A DNA stretch of 64,000 bases from NCBI RefSeq assembly GCF_009759685.1, contig NZ_CP046654.1:3472001-3536000 (forward strand). The letters run 5' to 3'. Under the pieces are notes generated by a model. That model had not been told where the DNA came from, did no database searches, and saw only the letters and a list, made by a program, of their open reading frames with translations. This document shows, in pieces, positions 1-8,255 of this stretch. This stretch comes from Acinetobacter baumannii (GTDB lineage: Bacteria; Pseudomonadota; Gammaproteobacteria; Pseudomonadales; Moraxellaceae). The translations under genes and the position numbers were made by a program. How positions within the stretch are numbered: the stretch's first letter is position 1; every line of letters begins with the position of its first letter.

Positions 1-42
1 CCAATGTAATATCAAGAAATAAAGTCATTCTGAAGTTACTGC

Positions 43-86
43 AACAAATGACACATTGATAATAAATTATCGAAGTGTCATTTGTT
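43..86. repeat. 12-bp inverted repeat at the 3' end of the TetR gene
   Basis: AACAAATGACAC at 43-54 is mirrored exactly by GTGTCATTTGTT at 75-86 with a 20-base AT-rich spacer. The right arm covers the last codons and stop of the TetR gene. It could be the gene's hairpin terminator, an operator, or the scar of an insertion. No long T run follows on the minus strand within the window, so terminator is not certain. Confidence 0.5.
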
Positions 87-629
87 AATCCCCCTCAAAA
101 ACACCTCAACCATCCTTTCATCAACTTCATCTGAGCTTAAACGCTGCATAATGGCACCTTCAATTAAATATAAAAATAATTTGGCATCGGTAAAGGAAGC
201 ATCGGGTTTAAGTACTCTAAGCTGACTATAGATTTCATTGATGAGCCATGTTCTATATCTCACGGCGGTTGTATATGCGTTTGGGTAGGTATTTTTGATT
301 TCAAAAATAGCTTTAAATAACAGGTAATACAGCCCGTCTACATCGGTATGTAAGACGTAGAGTTTCTTGAGTTTATCGATTGCGTTTGTGTCGTGGTCGT
401 ATTCGACCATAGCAACCACTTTTTCTTGAAGTCGTTCTTTTTGCACCATTAGGCAGATTTCAATTAACCGTTCTTTAGAGTGAAAGTAGTTATAAAAAGT
501 TGCTTTGGTAATTTCGGATTCTTTTACAAGTCTGTCGACGCCGGCAATATGAAAACCGCGGCGGTGAAATAACTCAATTGATGTATTTACAACTTTTAAT
601 GCACGTGTTGGGAGAACTAAATTTGGCAT
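78..629 (-). CDS. TetR/AcrR-family transcriptional regulator
   Basis: This is a 183-residue one-component repressor. The N-terminal helix-turn-helix spans about residues 10-55, with the family-typical stretch ending in ATFYNYFHSKERLIE. The C-terminal helical region would bind an unknown ligand and form the dimer. The frame is open further upstream to 743, but the extra 38 residues are not TetR-like. The ATG at 629 fits the family length and follows an ACGGTAA stretch. No obvious target gene lies next to it in the window. Its regulon may be off the left edge or be only its own promoter. Confidence 0.85.
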   Translation of the reverse strand: MPNLVLPTRALKVVNTSIELFHRRGFHIAGVDRLVKESEITKATFYNYFHSKERLIEICLMVQKERLQEKVVAMVEYDHDTNAIDKLKKLYVLHTDVDGLYYLLFKAIFEIKNTYPNAYTTAVRYRTWLINEIYSQLRVLKPDASFTDAKLFLYLIEGAIMQRLSSDEVDERMVEVFLRGINK

Positions 630-850
630 ATTTTTACCGTTATAAATTAAATTTTTGTTGTATATAAATGAGATATAAAAAACTGCTGCCTTTTTTGGGA
701 GAAAAAAGGCATAGCAAAGCCCTAAAGACTGTGCCCAGCACATCTCAAGTTTTAGTTGTTCGAAGTTTTAAGTAATAACGAGCTAAAGCCTGAAATAGCC
801 TTACGGCAATCAAGCTGCGTTAAATGTTTTAAGCTGTGTTGTTATAGCTT

Positions 851-1112
851 TTGGCAAGGGTTGCCAAGAAATGATGGATGCGCAAAGCTAACTCCTTATT
901 TATGGAGTTCTGCCAGAGCATAAGATTTATGGTGGCAGAACGAAAGAGGGTTAGCAGACTAGTCACTCAACTAGCACACCCGAAGGTGTCCCTCTCCCGT
1001 CCTACCGCTACGGGAGGGAACTGGGAGTTTGCGCACAAAACTATTCCTCAGAAGGAATAAATTCTGATGCGGAGTGAACGGTCTGCTAAAACCGACTGGC
1101 AATGTAGGCCAG
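851..1112 (+). ncRNA. Strongly folded element, probable structured RNA
   Basis: At least six hairpins follow one another here. They are TTGGCAA/TTGCCAA (851-867, 3-base loop), AACTCC/GGAGTT (890-909), CTGCCA/TGGCAG (910-938), ACACC-CGAA-GGTGT (976-989), CTCCCGT/ACGGGAG (994-1016) and ATTCCT/AGGAAT (1043-1058). A weaker TGGC/GGCCA pair lies near 1097-1111. The stretch is much richer in GC than its flanks. A 60-codon ORF (878-1060) lies inside it, but the folding explains the sequence better than coding does. From memory, C4-like phage-derived small RNAs are repeated in Acinetobacter genomes, and this may be one. The strand is a guess. From 1113 to about 1313 the sequence is AT-rich with nothing I recognise. 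Confidence 0.5.
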
Positions 1113-1313
1113 CCCGCAAATGGTAATCTTCAATATTTGAAGTGTCAATGTGAAATTGGCTAGAAAATATTTAAATAATTATTATTTTTCATTTAATTAC
1201 ATAATTAAGGATATTCTTAAGTAATATTTACAATCTGCTTTTATATCATTAAGTTAAATTTTAAAGTTGCAAAAATTTATATATTAGATTGGTTCAAAAA
1301 TTATCATTTTAGT

Positions 1314-1337
1314 GTTCACAAGCGTATGCTTGTGAAC
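1314..1337 (-). terminator. Hairpin downstream of the XRE gene
   Basis: GTTCACAAGC and GCTTGTGAAC form a perfect 10-bp stem around a 4-base loop. It lies 14 bases beyond the XRE stop codon. The T run after it on the minus strand is poor, so termination may be weak. Confidence 0.5.
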
Positions 1338-1351
1338 GTTTAAGTAGTTAC

Positions 1352-1663
1352 TTACTCGTTTGGCTTTATAATTTTGCTAACAATATGTTCATGCGTAGGT
1401 ACAAGCCCTGCTTTTAAACCAAGTGGCTTAAACACTTTATCTAACACAGACTGAGTGAGTTTACCTTTATCCTGCTCAATGTCCGTTAAAGTCCGACGGC
1501 TTATACCCACCAAATTAGCATATTGTTCTTGAGACAAACCCAACACATTTTTGCGTAAATACGATAGCAATTGCCCCAAAGTAATCTCACTCAACAAATA
1601 TTGTTTATATAAATCTATAAGAATCTGCTGACGGTCTTGGGTTTGTATTGTTAATTTTTTCAT
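1352..1663 (-). CDS. XRE-family (HipB-like) DNA-binding protein
   Basis: A 103-residue regulator with a single XRE helix-turn-helix at about residues 28-85. The core LSQEQYANLVGISRRTL is followed by a short tail. Its length and layout resemble antitoxins of HipBA-type toxin-antitoxin pairs. No HipA kinase or other toxin gene lies beside it: the next gene on this strand is the TetR regulator beyond the structured RNA. It is therefore an orphan antitoxin or a stand-alone regulator. Three TGAGCAA-type half sites upstream suggest autorepression. The ATG at 1663 fits the domain start. Confidence 0.75.
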   Translation of the reverse strand: MKKLTIQTQDRQQILIDLYKQYLLSEITLGQLLSYLRKNVLGLSQEQYANLVGISRRTLTDIEQDKGKLTQSVLDKVFKPLGLKAGLVPTHEHIVSKIIKPNE

Positions 1664-1672
1664 TCGTGTAAA

Positions 1673-1763
1673 TGAGCAATTATTTTCTCAAAAATACTAT
1701 AAAAATAAGTTTTTGTGAATATATTTGCTCAATTTGATTTATTTTAGATAAAAGTGAGCAAAT
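1673..1763. promoter_or_regulatory. TGAGCAA repeat cluster, likely XRE operators
   Basis: TGAGCAAT occurs at 1673-1680, ATTTGCTCA at 1723-1731 and its exact inverse TGAGCAAAT at 1755-1763. The last two form a 9-bp inverted repeat with a 23-base spacer. They lie directly upstream of the XRE start and suit autoregulation. Binding by the XRE protein is inferred. Confidence 0.5.
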
Positions 1764-1958
1764 TTTTGCGCATCTCATATTTATAGATAGCAATAATTTA
1801 TTTATCCGTTTTCATATGTTGAACATTACATTGTGGAGATTCACCAAACAAACGAGAGTATTCACAACAAAATAGCTTATTCAGTATAAAATTATGACTT
1901 AAGCTACCCATCTCGCCCATTAGGCCGTGTCATATACTTAAAGTAATAAGAGCAAAAA

Positions 1959-2399
1959 ATGACTCAAAATAAAGTTGAATTAGCAGAGAAATTGTCAAAA
2001 GAGTCTCATCAAGGCCAAAAGTATGGTTCTCATGATTACTTTGATTACCATATTAAAGGTGTGGTCAACTCATTAATTGAGCATCAATTTTCAGAAGTCT
2101 ATATTATTACAGCCCTTCTCCACGATAGTGTTGAAGACACACCTCTTACCCTAGACAAAATCGAAAGTTTATTCGGAAAAGAAGTCCGTGATGCCGTTGA
2201 TGCATTAACTAAACGGGAAACGGAAACACGCGAAGAATATTTAATTCGTTGTAGTTCGAATCCGATCGCTCGAGTCGTGAAACTTCATGATGCAGCGTTT
2301 AATGCGCACAACTCACATAAAGAAAGTAATCAATCACGAGTAGATTATTATCTTCAAACCATGTTGATTGTTTCAACGGCGCAAGATAGGTTGGAATGA
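1959..2399 (+). CDS. Small HD-domain protein, alarmone-hydrolase (SAH)-like
   Basis: 146 residues with the layout of the RelA/SpoT hydrolase half and of small alarmone hydrolases (Mesh1 type). His31, the HD pair at 55-56 in ALLHDSVEDT, Glu59-Asp60, and a KLHDAAFN segment with Asp111 and Asn115 correspond to the Mn-binding and substrate residues of that family. Those enzymes remove pyrophosphate from (p)ppGpp. There is no synthetase, TGS or ACT domain. The usual KLADRLHN motif is altered here, so the substrate is not assured. It is monocistronic, with an AAGAGC ribosome site and its own terminator. Confidence 0.72.
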   Translation: MTQNKVELAEKLSKESHQGQKYGSHDYFDYHIKGVVNSLIEHQFSEVYIITALLHDSVEDTPLTLDKIESLFGKEVRDAVDALTKRETETREEYLIRCSSNPIARVVKLHDAAFNAHNSHKESNQSRVDYYLQTMLIVSTAQDRLE

Positions 2400-2400
2400 A

Positions 2401-2433
2401 AGACAACGAAATAAATCCGTTGCCTTTTTATTT
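2401..2433 (+). terminator. Rho-independent terminator of the HD gene
   Basis: A stem of GACAACG with CGTTGCC (one mismatch) is followed by TTTTTATTTTT on the plus strand, immediately after the HD-gene stop codon. Confidence 0.7.
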
Positions 2434-3078
2434 TTAAGATTGTGCAAATGCCCAAATGTCTTTTGATGCAATCGTGTCAGATACGAGTCTAAAACTCATA
2501 GGCTCTAAGTCTTCATCTACCACAACATAGCCTTTCGAGTTATTTTTTAGCGCATCACACTGATTATCGGTCAGTTGATAGTTTGCTGTATTGGCTAATG
2601 CACTTTCAGTAATAACACCCGTAAACACACAATTCGGGTCTTTCGAGACAATTTTGCCTTGTGCATTCACCTCGGCATTGACCGTTGTTCCATCAGGAAA
2701 CGATAAATCGTAGGTGCCGACCAATTGATTAAGCAAAAGTTTTTGATCAGCAATTTTTTCATAATGTGCTAATTCAACGGTCATCGCCTGATTAGACTGG
2801 TTGCTTCGCCAAGCTTTGGTTTTTGTATCATAGCTCATCACAATCTTGGCACGGTTTTCGTCATCATCTAAAACCAATAATTTAGTCCCATCTGCACCAG
2901 AATAGTATTTACCCGCCATAGGTAATTCTTGATCGGTTTCGGTACTAATAATATAAGTTCCGACATCTAAGCTCGGTGCTAGTGCAGGTTTTTCAGTCGA
3001 GACTTGGTCATCATGATCATTGTCATTACAAGCCGCCAATCCAAGTCCAAGGAGTAAAACCAATAAACAACGTTTCAT
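2434..3078 (-). CDS. Putative lipoprotein
   Basis: A 214-residue protein with a classical lipoprotein signal: MKRC, a Leu-rich core, then the lipobox LAAC with the acylated Cys at about residue 17. An Asp/His-rich linker follows. The rest looks like extracytoplasmic beta-rich sequence with two conserved-looking cysteines that could pair. I recognise no domain. It follows the exported SurE gene by 11 bases, is probably co-transcribed, and an AGGAAC site precedes the ATG. A periplasmic partner role with SurE is only an inference from position. Confidence 0.75.
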   Translation of the reverse strand: MKRCLLVLLLGLGLAACNDNDHDDQVSTEKPALAPSLDVGTYIISTETDQELPMAGKYYSGADGTKLLVLDDDENRAKIVMSYDTKTKAWRSNQSNQAMTVELAHYEKIADQKLLLNQLVGTYDLSFPDGTTVNAEVNAQGKIVSKDPNCVFTGVITESALANTANYQLTDNQCDALKNNSKGYVVVDEDLEPMSFRLVSDTIASKDIWAFAQS

Positions 3079-3089
3079 GGTCTTGTTCC

Positions 3090-4058
3090 TTACTTGTTAA
3101 ATAAGCTTTTTAAACGGATTTTAAGCCATTCTTGACCTGCTGGTCGTTGGTCATAAGCAACTTGCATTGCAGTCACAGCAATTTTGCTTTGCATTACAGC
3201 GCTTTCATCCGACATTTGAGCGGCAGTTGGTGCTGATGGTGCCGCGTCTATTCCAAGGCCAAATTGATTGTTGCCTTTATTGTCTTTGGTCACTTGGAAC
3301 TTCAGTTTATATAAGTCATAAGTCCCAATTTTTGAAAATGCAAACGGCGTGCTGGTTGTTAAATTTTTAGGGAAATTCACATTTAGCGTAATGCCTTTTG
3401 GCAACAACTGGCCCTTACCTGCCTTAGCTTGTAATTCTTTTAATAACGCTACGGTTTGTTTTGCCACAATTGCAGAGTTAGGGTTGTTTAAAGTTTTGTC
3501 ATCTACCGTGTTCGTATCGGCGCTTAATGCAATAGACGGAATGCCACGTCCTGCCGAAAACTGTACATTGCCAATGGTGCCAGAGTGTACAACGACTTTT
3601 CCGACATTTTGACCTTCATTCGGGCCAGATAAAACTAAGTCTGGTGCTTTACCCCAGCGTTTTGGTGCAACCACATCTAGTCCATAAACTGTTGCCATGA
3701 CTGGTGTGCCATGTGTGTAGTTCCAGTCGCCATTGGTATAACCCGCTTTGGTAAAAGTTCCAGCCGCAGGTGCACCAATTGGTGCTGCGCCATTGTGACA
3801 ACCGTTTTCAGCCGCAATTTGCTTATCATTATCCGCGGTAATCGTTGTTGAGCTGTACATCACAATCGCGCCACCACGACCGCTTTGTGGTGAACACGGT
3901 ACAGACACAACCACGTTATGACCATTTGCTTTTAATTCATCATAGAGTGCTTTGATATTGCTGGTTAGGCCGTCATCGTTAACCAATAAAATATTTAATG
4001 CAAAAGCTGGAGTCGTACACAAAGACAGAATAAGGCCGCCCAATAAACTTTTTTTCAT
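3090..4058 (-). CDS. Exported SurE-family 5'/3'-nucleotidase
   Basis: About 322 residues. A signal peptide (MKKSLLGGLILSL... cut after PAFA) leads straight into the SurE N-terminus NILLVNDDG. Asp28-Asp29 there are the metal ligands. A SGRGGA loop and an SGPNEGQN motif, also metal and phosphate contacts in SurE, follow. SurE enzymes hydrolyse nucleoside monophosphates and are normally cytoplasmic and about 250 residues long. This one is longer and should act in the periplasm, perhaps scavenging phosphate or nucleosides. The GTG at 4061 is one codon upstream of ATG 4058, and I prefer the ATG. A lipoprotein gene follows in the same unit. Confidence 0.88.
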   Translation of the reverse strand: MKKSLLGGLILSLCTTPAFALNILLVNDDGLTSNIKALYDELKANGHNVVVSVPCSPQSGRGGAIVMYSSTTITADNDKQIAAENGCHNGAAPIGAPAAGTFTKAGYTNGDWNYTHGTPVMATVYGLDVVAPKRWGKAPDLVLSGPNEGQNVGKVVVHSGTIGNVQFSAGRGIPSIALSADTNTVDDKTLNNPNSAIVAKQTVALLKELQAKAGKGQLLPKGITLNVNFPKNLTTSTPFAFSKIGTYDLYKLKFQVTKDNKGNNQFGLGIDAAPSAPTAAQMSDESAVMQSKIAVTAMQVAYDQRPAGQEWLKIRLKSLFNK

Positions 4059-4064
4059 CACTTA

Positions 4065-4100
4065 ACTACCATGTTATTAAATTTCGGTTTGTATGGTAGT
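4065..4100 (-). promoter_or_regulatory. Inverted repeat in the surE leader
   Basis: ACTACCAT (4065-4072) pairs with ATGGTAGT (4093-4100). In the minus-strand transcript the second arm ends about six bases before the start codon and contains the only SD-like GGTAG. The hairpin could mask the ribosome site, or be a dyad for a regulator. Confidence 0.35.
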
Positions 4101-4136
4101 GGCGGTATATGTATGTTTAGTGACTAAGCATAAATA

Positions 4137-4160
4137 TAACAAAAACCCACTTTCGTGGGC
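4137..4160 (-). terminator. Terminator of the GH3/efflux operon
   Basis: On the minus strand GCCCAC-GAAA-GTGGG is followed by TTTTTG, just past the last gene of the six-gene operon. Confidence 0.8.
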
Positions 4161-4187
4161 TTCATTAAAATTACTTCAAGTTTTAAG

Positions 4188-5351
4188 TTAAATACGTCCA
4201 ACCTCTAAGTATGGAATCAGCTTTTTATCAAAACTTGGCCGAGGGTCACCTTCAAAGCTAATAAAACCATGCATACCCGTTAAACGTTCACCTTTATAAA
4301 ACTGGTTTAACTGATAGCGCGGATCTTTATGTGAAAGTGTAAAACTCACCACACCAACGCCCTGCTGTTTTGACTTGTTATAGGCATCTTCGAGCATTTT
4401 ATGATGCAAAGCCAAATCTTCAGGATGGCACATAAGCGTATGTAGCACATGGTACTGAATAGAGTCACCGAGTTTAGGCAAACGCATGCCTTTGGTAATT
4501 GGCGTCAATAAGTTATAGACGGGTCTAAGCACAGCTATGGCCGAGCTGTAATTTAGAATCTTGGTTTGTTTAATACTATGCTGATCCCATAAGCCAAACA
4601 TGCCCACTAGTTGTTCACCCTTAAAGTAAAGTGAAAAGTCCGAGAGTTTCATCCCTGAAAAATACTGATGACCTTGGGCAAGTTCTTCAAAGTTATAGGC
4701 TGGAATAAAGTTATAGTGTTCTGCCATGTCGCTAATAAACTGGTTCATGGCTGGTACATGCTGAGCTTCAGCGACACATGTACGTATCTCTTGAAGATGA
4801 CTTTGCTGAGAAGTCTGCTTTAGAAAAGCCGTGATTTTCCGTTTTGCGCCAGTGCTCGTCAGACTGAGTGTCTCTATAAGCCCTTCATCATAATAATCGG
4901 GCATTCCCGTTTTGCCTGTTTGGATGGCAGCACGTGCGGCATGGTTATCATCAAAAATAATCATTTGGCTAAAGTTCGGTTCATGCATGGTATCTTTCAC
5001 ATGCTTGCCTAAGACCTTCACCAGTGATTTACCCCGATAACTGTGATCTACCCGTAAGTCCCCAGCATAGCGTAAGTTTTGAATGTTCCGATTGATATAA
5101 CACGGACGGTAACCATTGCTATAACAGGCAACTTTCTTTTGGCTTTCGGTATCTTCAATCACGACATGCAGTTTATGCCGATAGACGATGTCGGACGCCC
5201 TAAAATAACTCGGTTCGCGCTGAAAGCTGATTTGTATGCCTTTGGTGGTCATGGGTACGGCAATTAACTCTCGTAAAGCCTCGTCATCTGCCAAAGTCGC
5301 TTCACGGGTAATAAGCGTATTATCAGTAAGTGGTGGATTTGTTTTATTCAT
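4188..5351 (-). CDS. GNAT-like N-acyltransferase, last gene of GH3/efflux operon
   Basis: 387 residues with two apparent acyltransferase-like halves. The first half carries the GNAT-like run RYAGDLRVDHSYRGKSL, which resembles the acetyl-CoA pyrophosphate loop (R/Q-x-x-G-x-G/S). The second half holds a similar beta-alpha pattern ending in a TGMHGF segment. No membrane segment or signal is visible. It overlaps the tolC-like gene by 8 bases and so is translationally coupled. In this operon a plausible role is acylating the product of the GH3 enzyme or protecting against it. The substrate is unknown. Confidence 0.7.
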   Translation of the reverse strand: MNKTNPPLTDNTLITREATLADDEALRELIAVPMTTKGIQISFQREPSYFRASDIVYRHKLHVVIEDTESQKKVACYSNGYRPCYINRNIQNLRYAGDLRVDHSYRGKSLVKVLGKHVKDTMHEPNFSQMIIFDDNHAARAAIQTGKTGMPDYYDEGLIETLSLTSTGAKRKITAFLKQTSQQSHLQEIRTCVAEAQHVPAMNQFISDMAEHYNFIPAYNFEELAQGHQYFSGMKLSDFSLYFKGEQLVGMFGLWDQHSIKQTKILNYSSAIAVLRPVYNLLTPITKGMRLPKLGDSIQYHVLHTLMCHPEDLALHHKMLEDAYNKSKQQGVGVVSFTLSHKDPRYQLNQFYKGERLTGMHGFISFEGDPRPSFDKKLIPYLEVGRI

Positions 5352-6672
5352 TATTCACCCGTTGTGCGGTCTGCATAGGAACCAAATTGTTTAAACGTCC
5401 CATTTGGTCGAGTAGCTGATAAACAAACACCACTTCGTCTTGGTCATTTACGGTTTTCTGGGTTTGCGCATCGAGTAACTTCTGCTCGGTATTAAGCAAA
5501 TCAAAGGTAGTTTTGGTGCCCACATCGAACTCTTTACGGGTATAGACAAAAGCAATAGACGCTGCCTCTATGGCATTTGCCAATGCATCTTTATTTTGTC
5601 GAATGGTTTGAAGCTGCGCATATGTGGTACGGGTACGCTTGTTCAAGTCTAGCTCAAGACTTCGAATTTTTTGCGCAGCCAAATCGATATCGGCCTGCGC
5701 TTTTTTAACATTGGCCCGATTTAGTCCATCATCATAAAGCGGTACATTGAGCTGCACCCCAACCATATAGTTATTACTTTCAGAGCCAATATAACTCGCT
5801 TCATCTTGCTTTCCGGCACGGCTGGTCAGCATAACCGTTGGCCAGAGTTCTCGTTTAGTTAAAGCGTATTGTTTTTCGGCAGCCTGCTTTTCATATTTAG
5901 CCCGCATTAACGCCGGATGATTCTTGGTTTGAGCCAATATTTCATCTAGGTTAGCGGGAATAGTAGGTAATTGATTGATTGGAACAAGGTTGTCAGGCGT
6001 TATACCTGTCACTTGATAAAACTGCGCTTCGCTTACAGTCAAGTTAGATTGCGCCTGTGTAATATCGGCTTGACCTTGTGCAACTTGTGCCAACACCTGA
6101 GCCAAGTCTGCACGGGTAATCATACCTACATCAAAACGGCGCTTTGATTCATACAAAGACCGTTGCAGATTTGCCATAGTCTTTTGTCTAAGCTCTAAAA
6201 TGGCTTTCTTTTTTAATACATCGGTATAAACCATCACGGTATTTAAAATGGTTTCCGATCTTTGATCTGATAAGCCTTGGTGTTGGGCAGAAAGCTGACT
6301 TTCGGCAATATCTATCCCTAAACGGTGCCGTCCAGAGGTATAAATCGGATAATCTGCCTGCAATTGCAAACTTCGGCCTTTACGGTTTCCTTCGGTTGGA
6401 AACAAGACGTGTGAAGGCGTATTTATTCTTTCATAGTCAAGTTGCCCGACTAAATTAACTTTGAGTCCATCACGTTGCTTGGCCTGTTCAAGCATAGCGG
6501 TGGACTGGTTCACACTTAAACGGCTCACTTCAAGCTGGCTTTCATGCCTTAAACTAGCTGACAAAGCCTCATCTAAAGTCATGGCATGTGTATTCGACAC
6601 AACCAACACGCCTAGAAACAAGGCGTGTCGAAGTGTTAAAAACCGAGTATTAAATGGCTTCATCCCTTTCAT
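5344..6672 (-). CDS. TolC-family outer-membrane efflux protein
   Basis: 442 residues, the usual length for the family. A signal peptide (ending ...SNTHA) is followed by two repeats of long coiled-coil helices. Each half has the OEP pattern, with LDEALSASLRHESQLEVSRL at the start of the first. It should form the trimeric outer-membrane channel of a tripartite pump. With the EmrA- and EmrB-like genes in the same operon it completes a dedicated type of export system. Its start codon overlaps the GH3 stop (ATGA), so translation is coupled. Confidence 0.92.
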   Translation of the reverse strand: MKGMKPFNTRFLTLRHALFLGVLVVSNTHAMTLDEALSASLRHESQLEVSRLSVNQSTAMLEQAKQRDGLKVNLVGQLDYERINTPSHVLFPTEGNRKGRSLQLQADYPIYTSGRHRLGIDIAESQLSAQHQGLSDQRSETILNTVMVYTDVLKKKAILELRQKTMANLQRSLYESKRRFDVGMITRADLAQVLAQVAQGQADITQAQSNLTVSEAQFYQVTGITPDNLVPINQLPTIPANLDEILAQTKNHPALMRAKYEKQAAEKQYALTKRELWPTVMLTSRAGKQDEASYIGSESNNYMVGVQLNVPLYDDGLNRANVKKAQADIDLAAQKIRSLELDLNKRTRTTYAQLQTIRQNKDALANAIEAASIAFVYTRKEFDVGTKTTFDLLNTEQKLLDAQTQKTVNDQDEVVFVYQLLDQMGRLNNLVPMQTAQRVNNE

Positions 6673-8255
6673 AGTTGTTCCAAACTATTCAGGGTGACTT
6701 TTTTGAGTGGCTCAGGTTTGATATTGCCTTCGATAATGCCATCAAACATGACCAGTTTTTTATAGGCATTCCAGCCATTATTGGCTTGGCGAATTTGAGG
6801 CTGATCGAGCTGCCCCAAGTTTCGTGCAAGTTCATAGTGGAAGTTTTGACGTAAGATACTGTCGATATATTCATTACTAATGCTGTGATGAATTTCACCT
6901 TCAAAAAGCACGCAATAAAATGGTTTAACCTGTTGCTGCGTATCAATTGCGAGTAAAGAAATCGCTTTCGATTCCGTTTCGTTTAACTGAGACAACAATT
7001 GTTGAGCAGTTTCAGGTGCTAACTTCTCACCGACCAGATCGACCCCAAAACGGCGGCCTTGGAACTCAAAACACGGAATTTGCTCTATAAAGCCAGTCAC
7101 TTTTAAGCAATCATCCAAACAGTAACGCAGTAAGCCATTACCCGAAGTAATCAGCGGGCTGACCACGTCACCTTGTTTAAGCTGCCATGAAGGAACGATT
7201 TGACCTTGTTTCTCACCCTCTAAATATTCAAACTCATAGAAGTGACTTTGGTATGCGAGCGGGTATTGATCATTATAGGGAATGGTGACTACACCTTCCG
7301 TCGCCCATAACCCTTTACCTTCAAACTGAACACTGGGTAATTTTTCTTTTAATTTTTCGGCCCAAGCTTTTGAACCAGCGGTGTCCCAACTCGACACTAA
7401 ACTTAACTTTGGCCAGAGCTTTTTAAAGTCGATCTGTTCGCCATTTGAACTTGCAATTAAGGCTTGAGCACTTTCAGGGCTATGCGGTGCAGTGACTTCT
7501 TTTAGTGAAGCCTGACGGTTACTCCATGAACCACTTTGTAAAACCTCAATCACGTCTTTTTGCATAGACTCCAAACGTTCAAGTAATTGCAACGCAAACG
7601 TTGGACTCCACACCGAAATCATGGCTAAGTTACGGTTTGCCACCAAATAACAAATGGTGGCAAACAGTGCATCATCAGCATTGGCCGCAAATGCAACGTT
7701 ACTTGGAACCGCTTGGGTAAACTTGGATAAAATTCGCTTACCTATACCAAGTAGCGCACTGTCATCATTTAAATTTTTATCTTTTAAAACTTCACGCTGA
7801 CTTTCAGGCAACCACGACACCGACCAATAATGCGTACCCGAACTCAACTGTGGGCATTTGCGGTATAAACTTGCCATCCACGGCGCAATCGCATGGTCAA
7901 GTTCACCTAAAAACAGCTTGGTATATGGAATAAACTTGATTTGTTCACTCGAACCACTGGTCGGCTGGAAACGAACCAGTTTACTGCTCGAGAGTGAAAG
8001 CTTTTGTTCACGGTAGCGCTGAATGTCTTCTCGCCAAGCACTATAGCGAGTTGCAGGAAATGCTTTTACAAACTGCTCATAGTTTTGAACCTGTTTATCT
8101 TTGGCCAAAGTAGAGGTCTGTAAAATCGAATGCAAAATTTGACGTTGCGTAGTCTCTAAGGCATTAAACTGTTTTTGGAAATTACGGTCAGATGCATCAC
8201 ACCATTTTTTTAAAATAAGATGCGAGCCGAGAGTCAACCATTGATTAGATTTCAT
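6669..8255 (-). CDS. GH3-family acyl-acid amido synthetase
   Basis: 528 residues matching the GH3 superfamily known from plants, where such enzymes adenylate a carboxylic acid and join it to an amino acid. The ATP/phosphate loop appears as QPTSGSSEQIKFIP (about residues 98-111). A WSVSWLPES segment follows. The C-terminal hinge has the GH3 pattern LLRYCLDDCLKVTGF then PCFEFQGRRFG. No membrane segments are present. It lies between an acyltransferase-like gene and tolC, coupled to both by ATGA overlaps. The acid and amine substrates are not predictable. Bacterial GH3 members are mostly uncharacterised. Confidence 0.88.
   Translation of the reverse strand: MKSNQWLTLGSHLILKKWCDASDRNFQKQFNALETTQRQILHSILQTSTLAKDKQVQNYEQFVKAFPATRYSAWREDIQRYREQKLSLSSSKLVRFQPTSGSSEQIKFIPYTKLFLGELDHAIAPWMASLYRKCPQLSSGTHYWSVSWLPESQREVLKDKNLNDDSALLGIGKRILSKFTQAVPSNVAFAANADDALFATICYLVANRNLAMISVWSPTFALQLLERLESMQKDVIEVLQSGSWSNRQASLKEVTAPHSPESAQALIASSNGEQIDFKKLWPKLSLVSSWDTAGSKAWAEKLKEKLPSVQFEGKGLWATEGVVTIPYNDQYPLAYQSHFYEFEYLEGEKQGQIVPSWQLKQGDVVSPLITSGNGLLRYCLDDCLKVTGFIEQIPCFEFQGRRFGVDLVGEKLAPETAQQLLSQLNETESKAISLLAIDTQQQVKPFYCVLFEGEIHHSISNEYIDSILRQNFHYELARNLGQLDQPQIRQANNGWNAYKKLVMFDGIIEGNIKPEPLKKVTLNSLEQL

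Noticed and set aside
878-1060. A 60-codon ORF on the plus strand
   Set aside because: It runs through five hairpins of the structured element and its residues (many R, K, S, P) follow from the stems. I treat it as non-coding.
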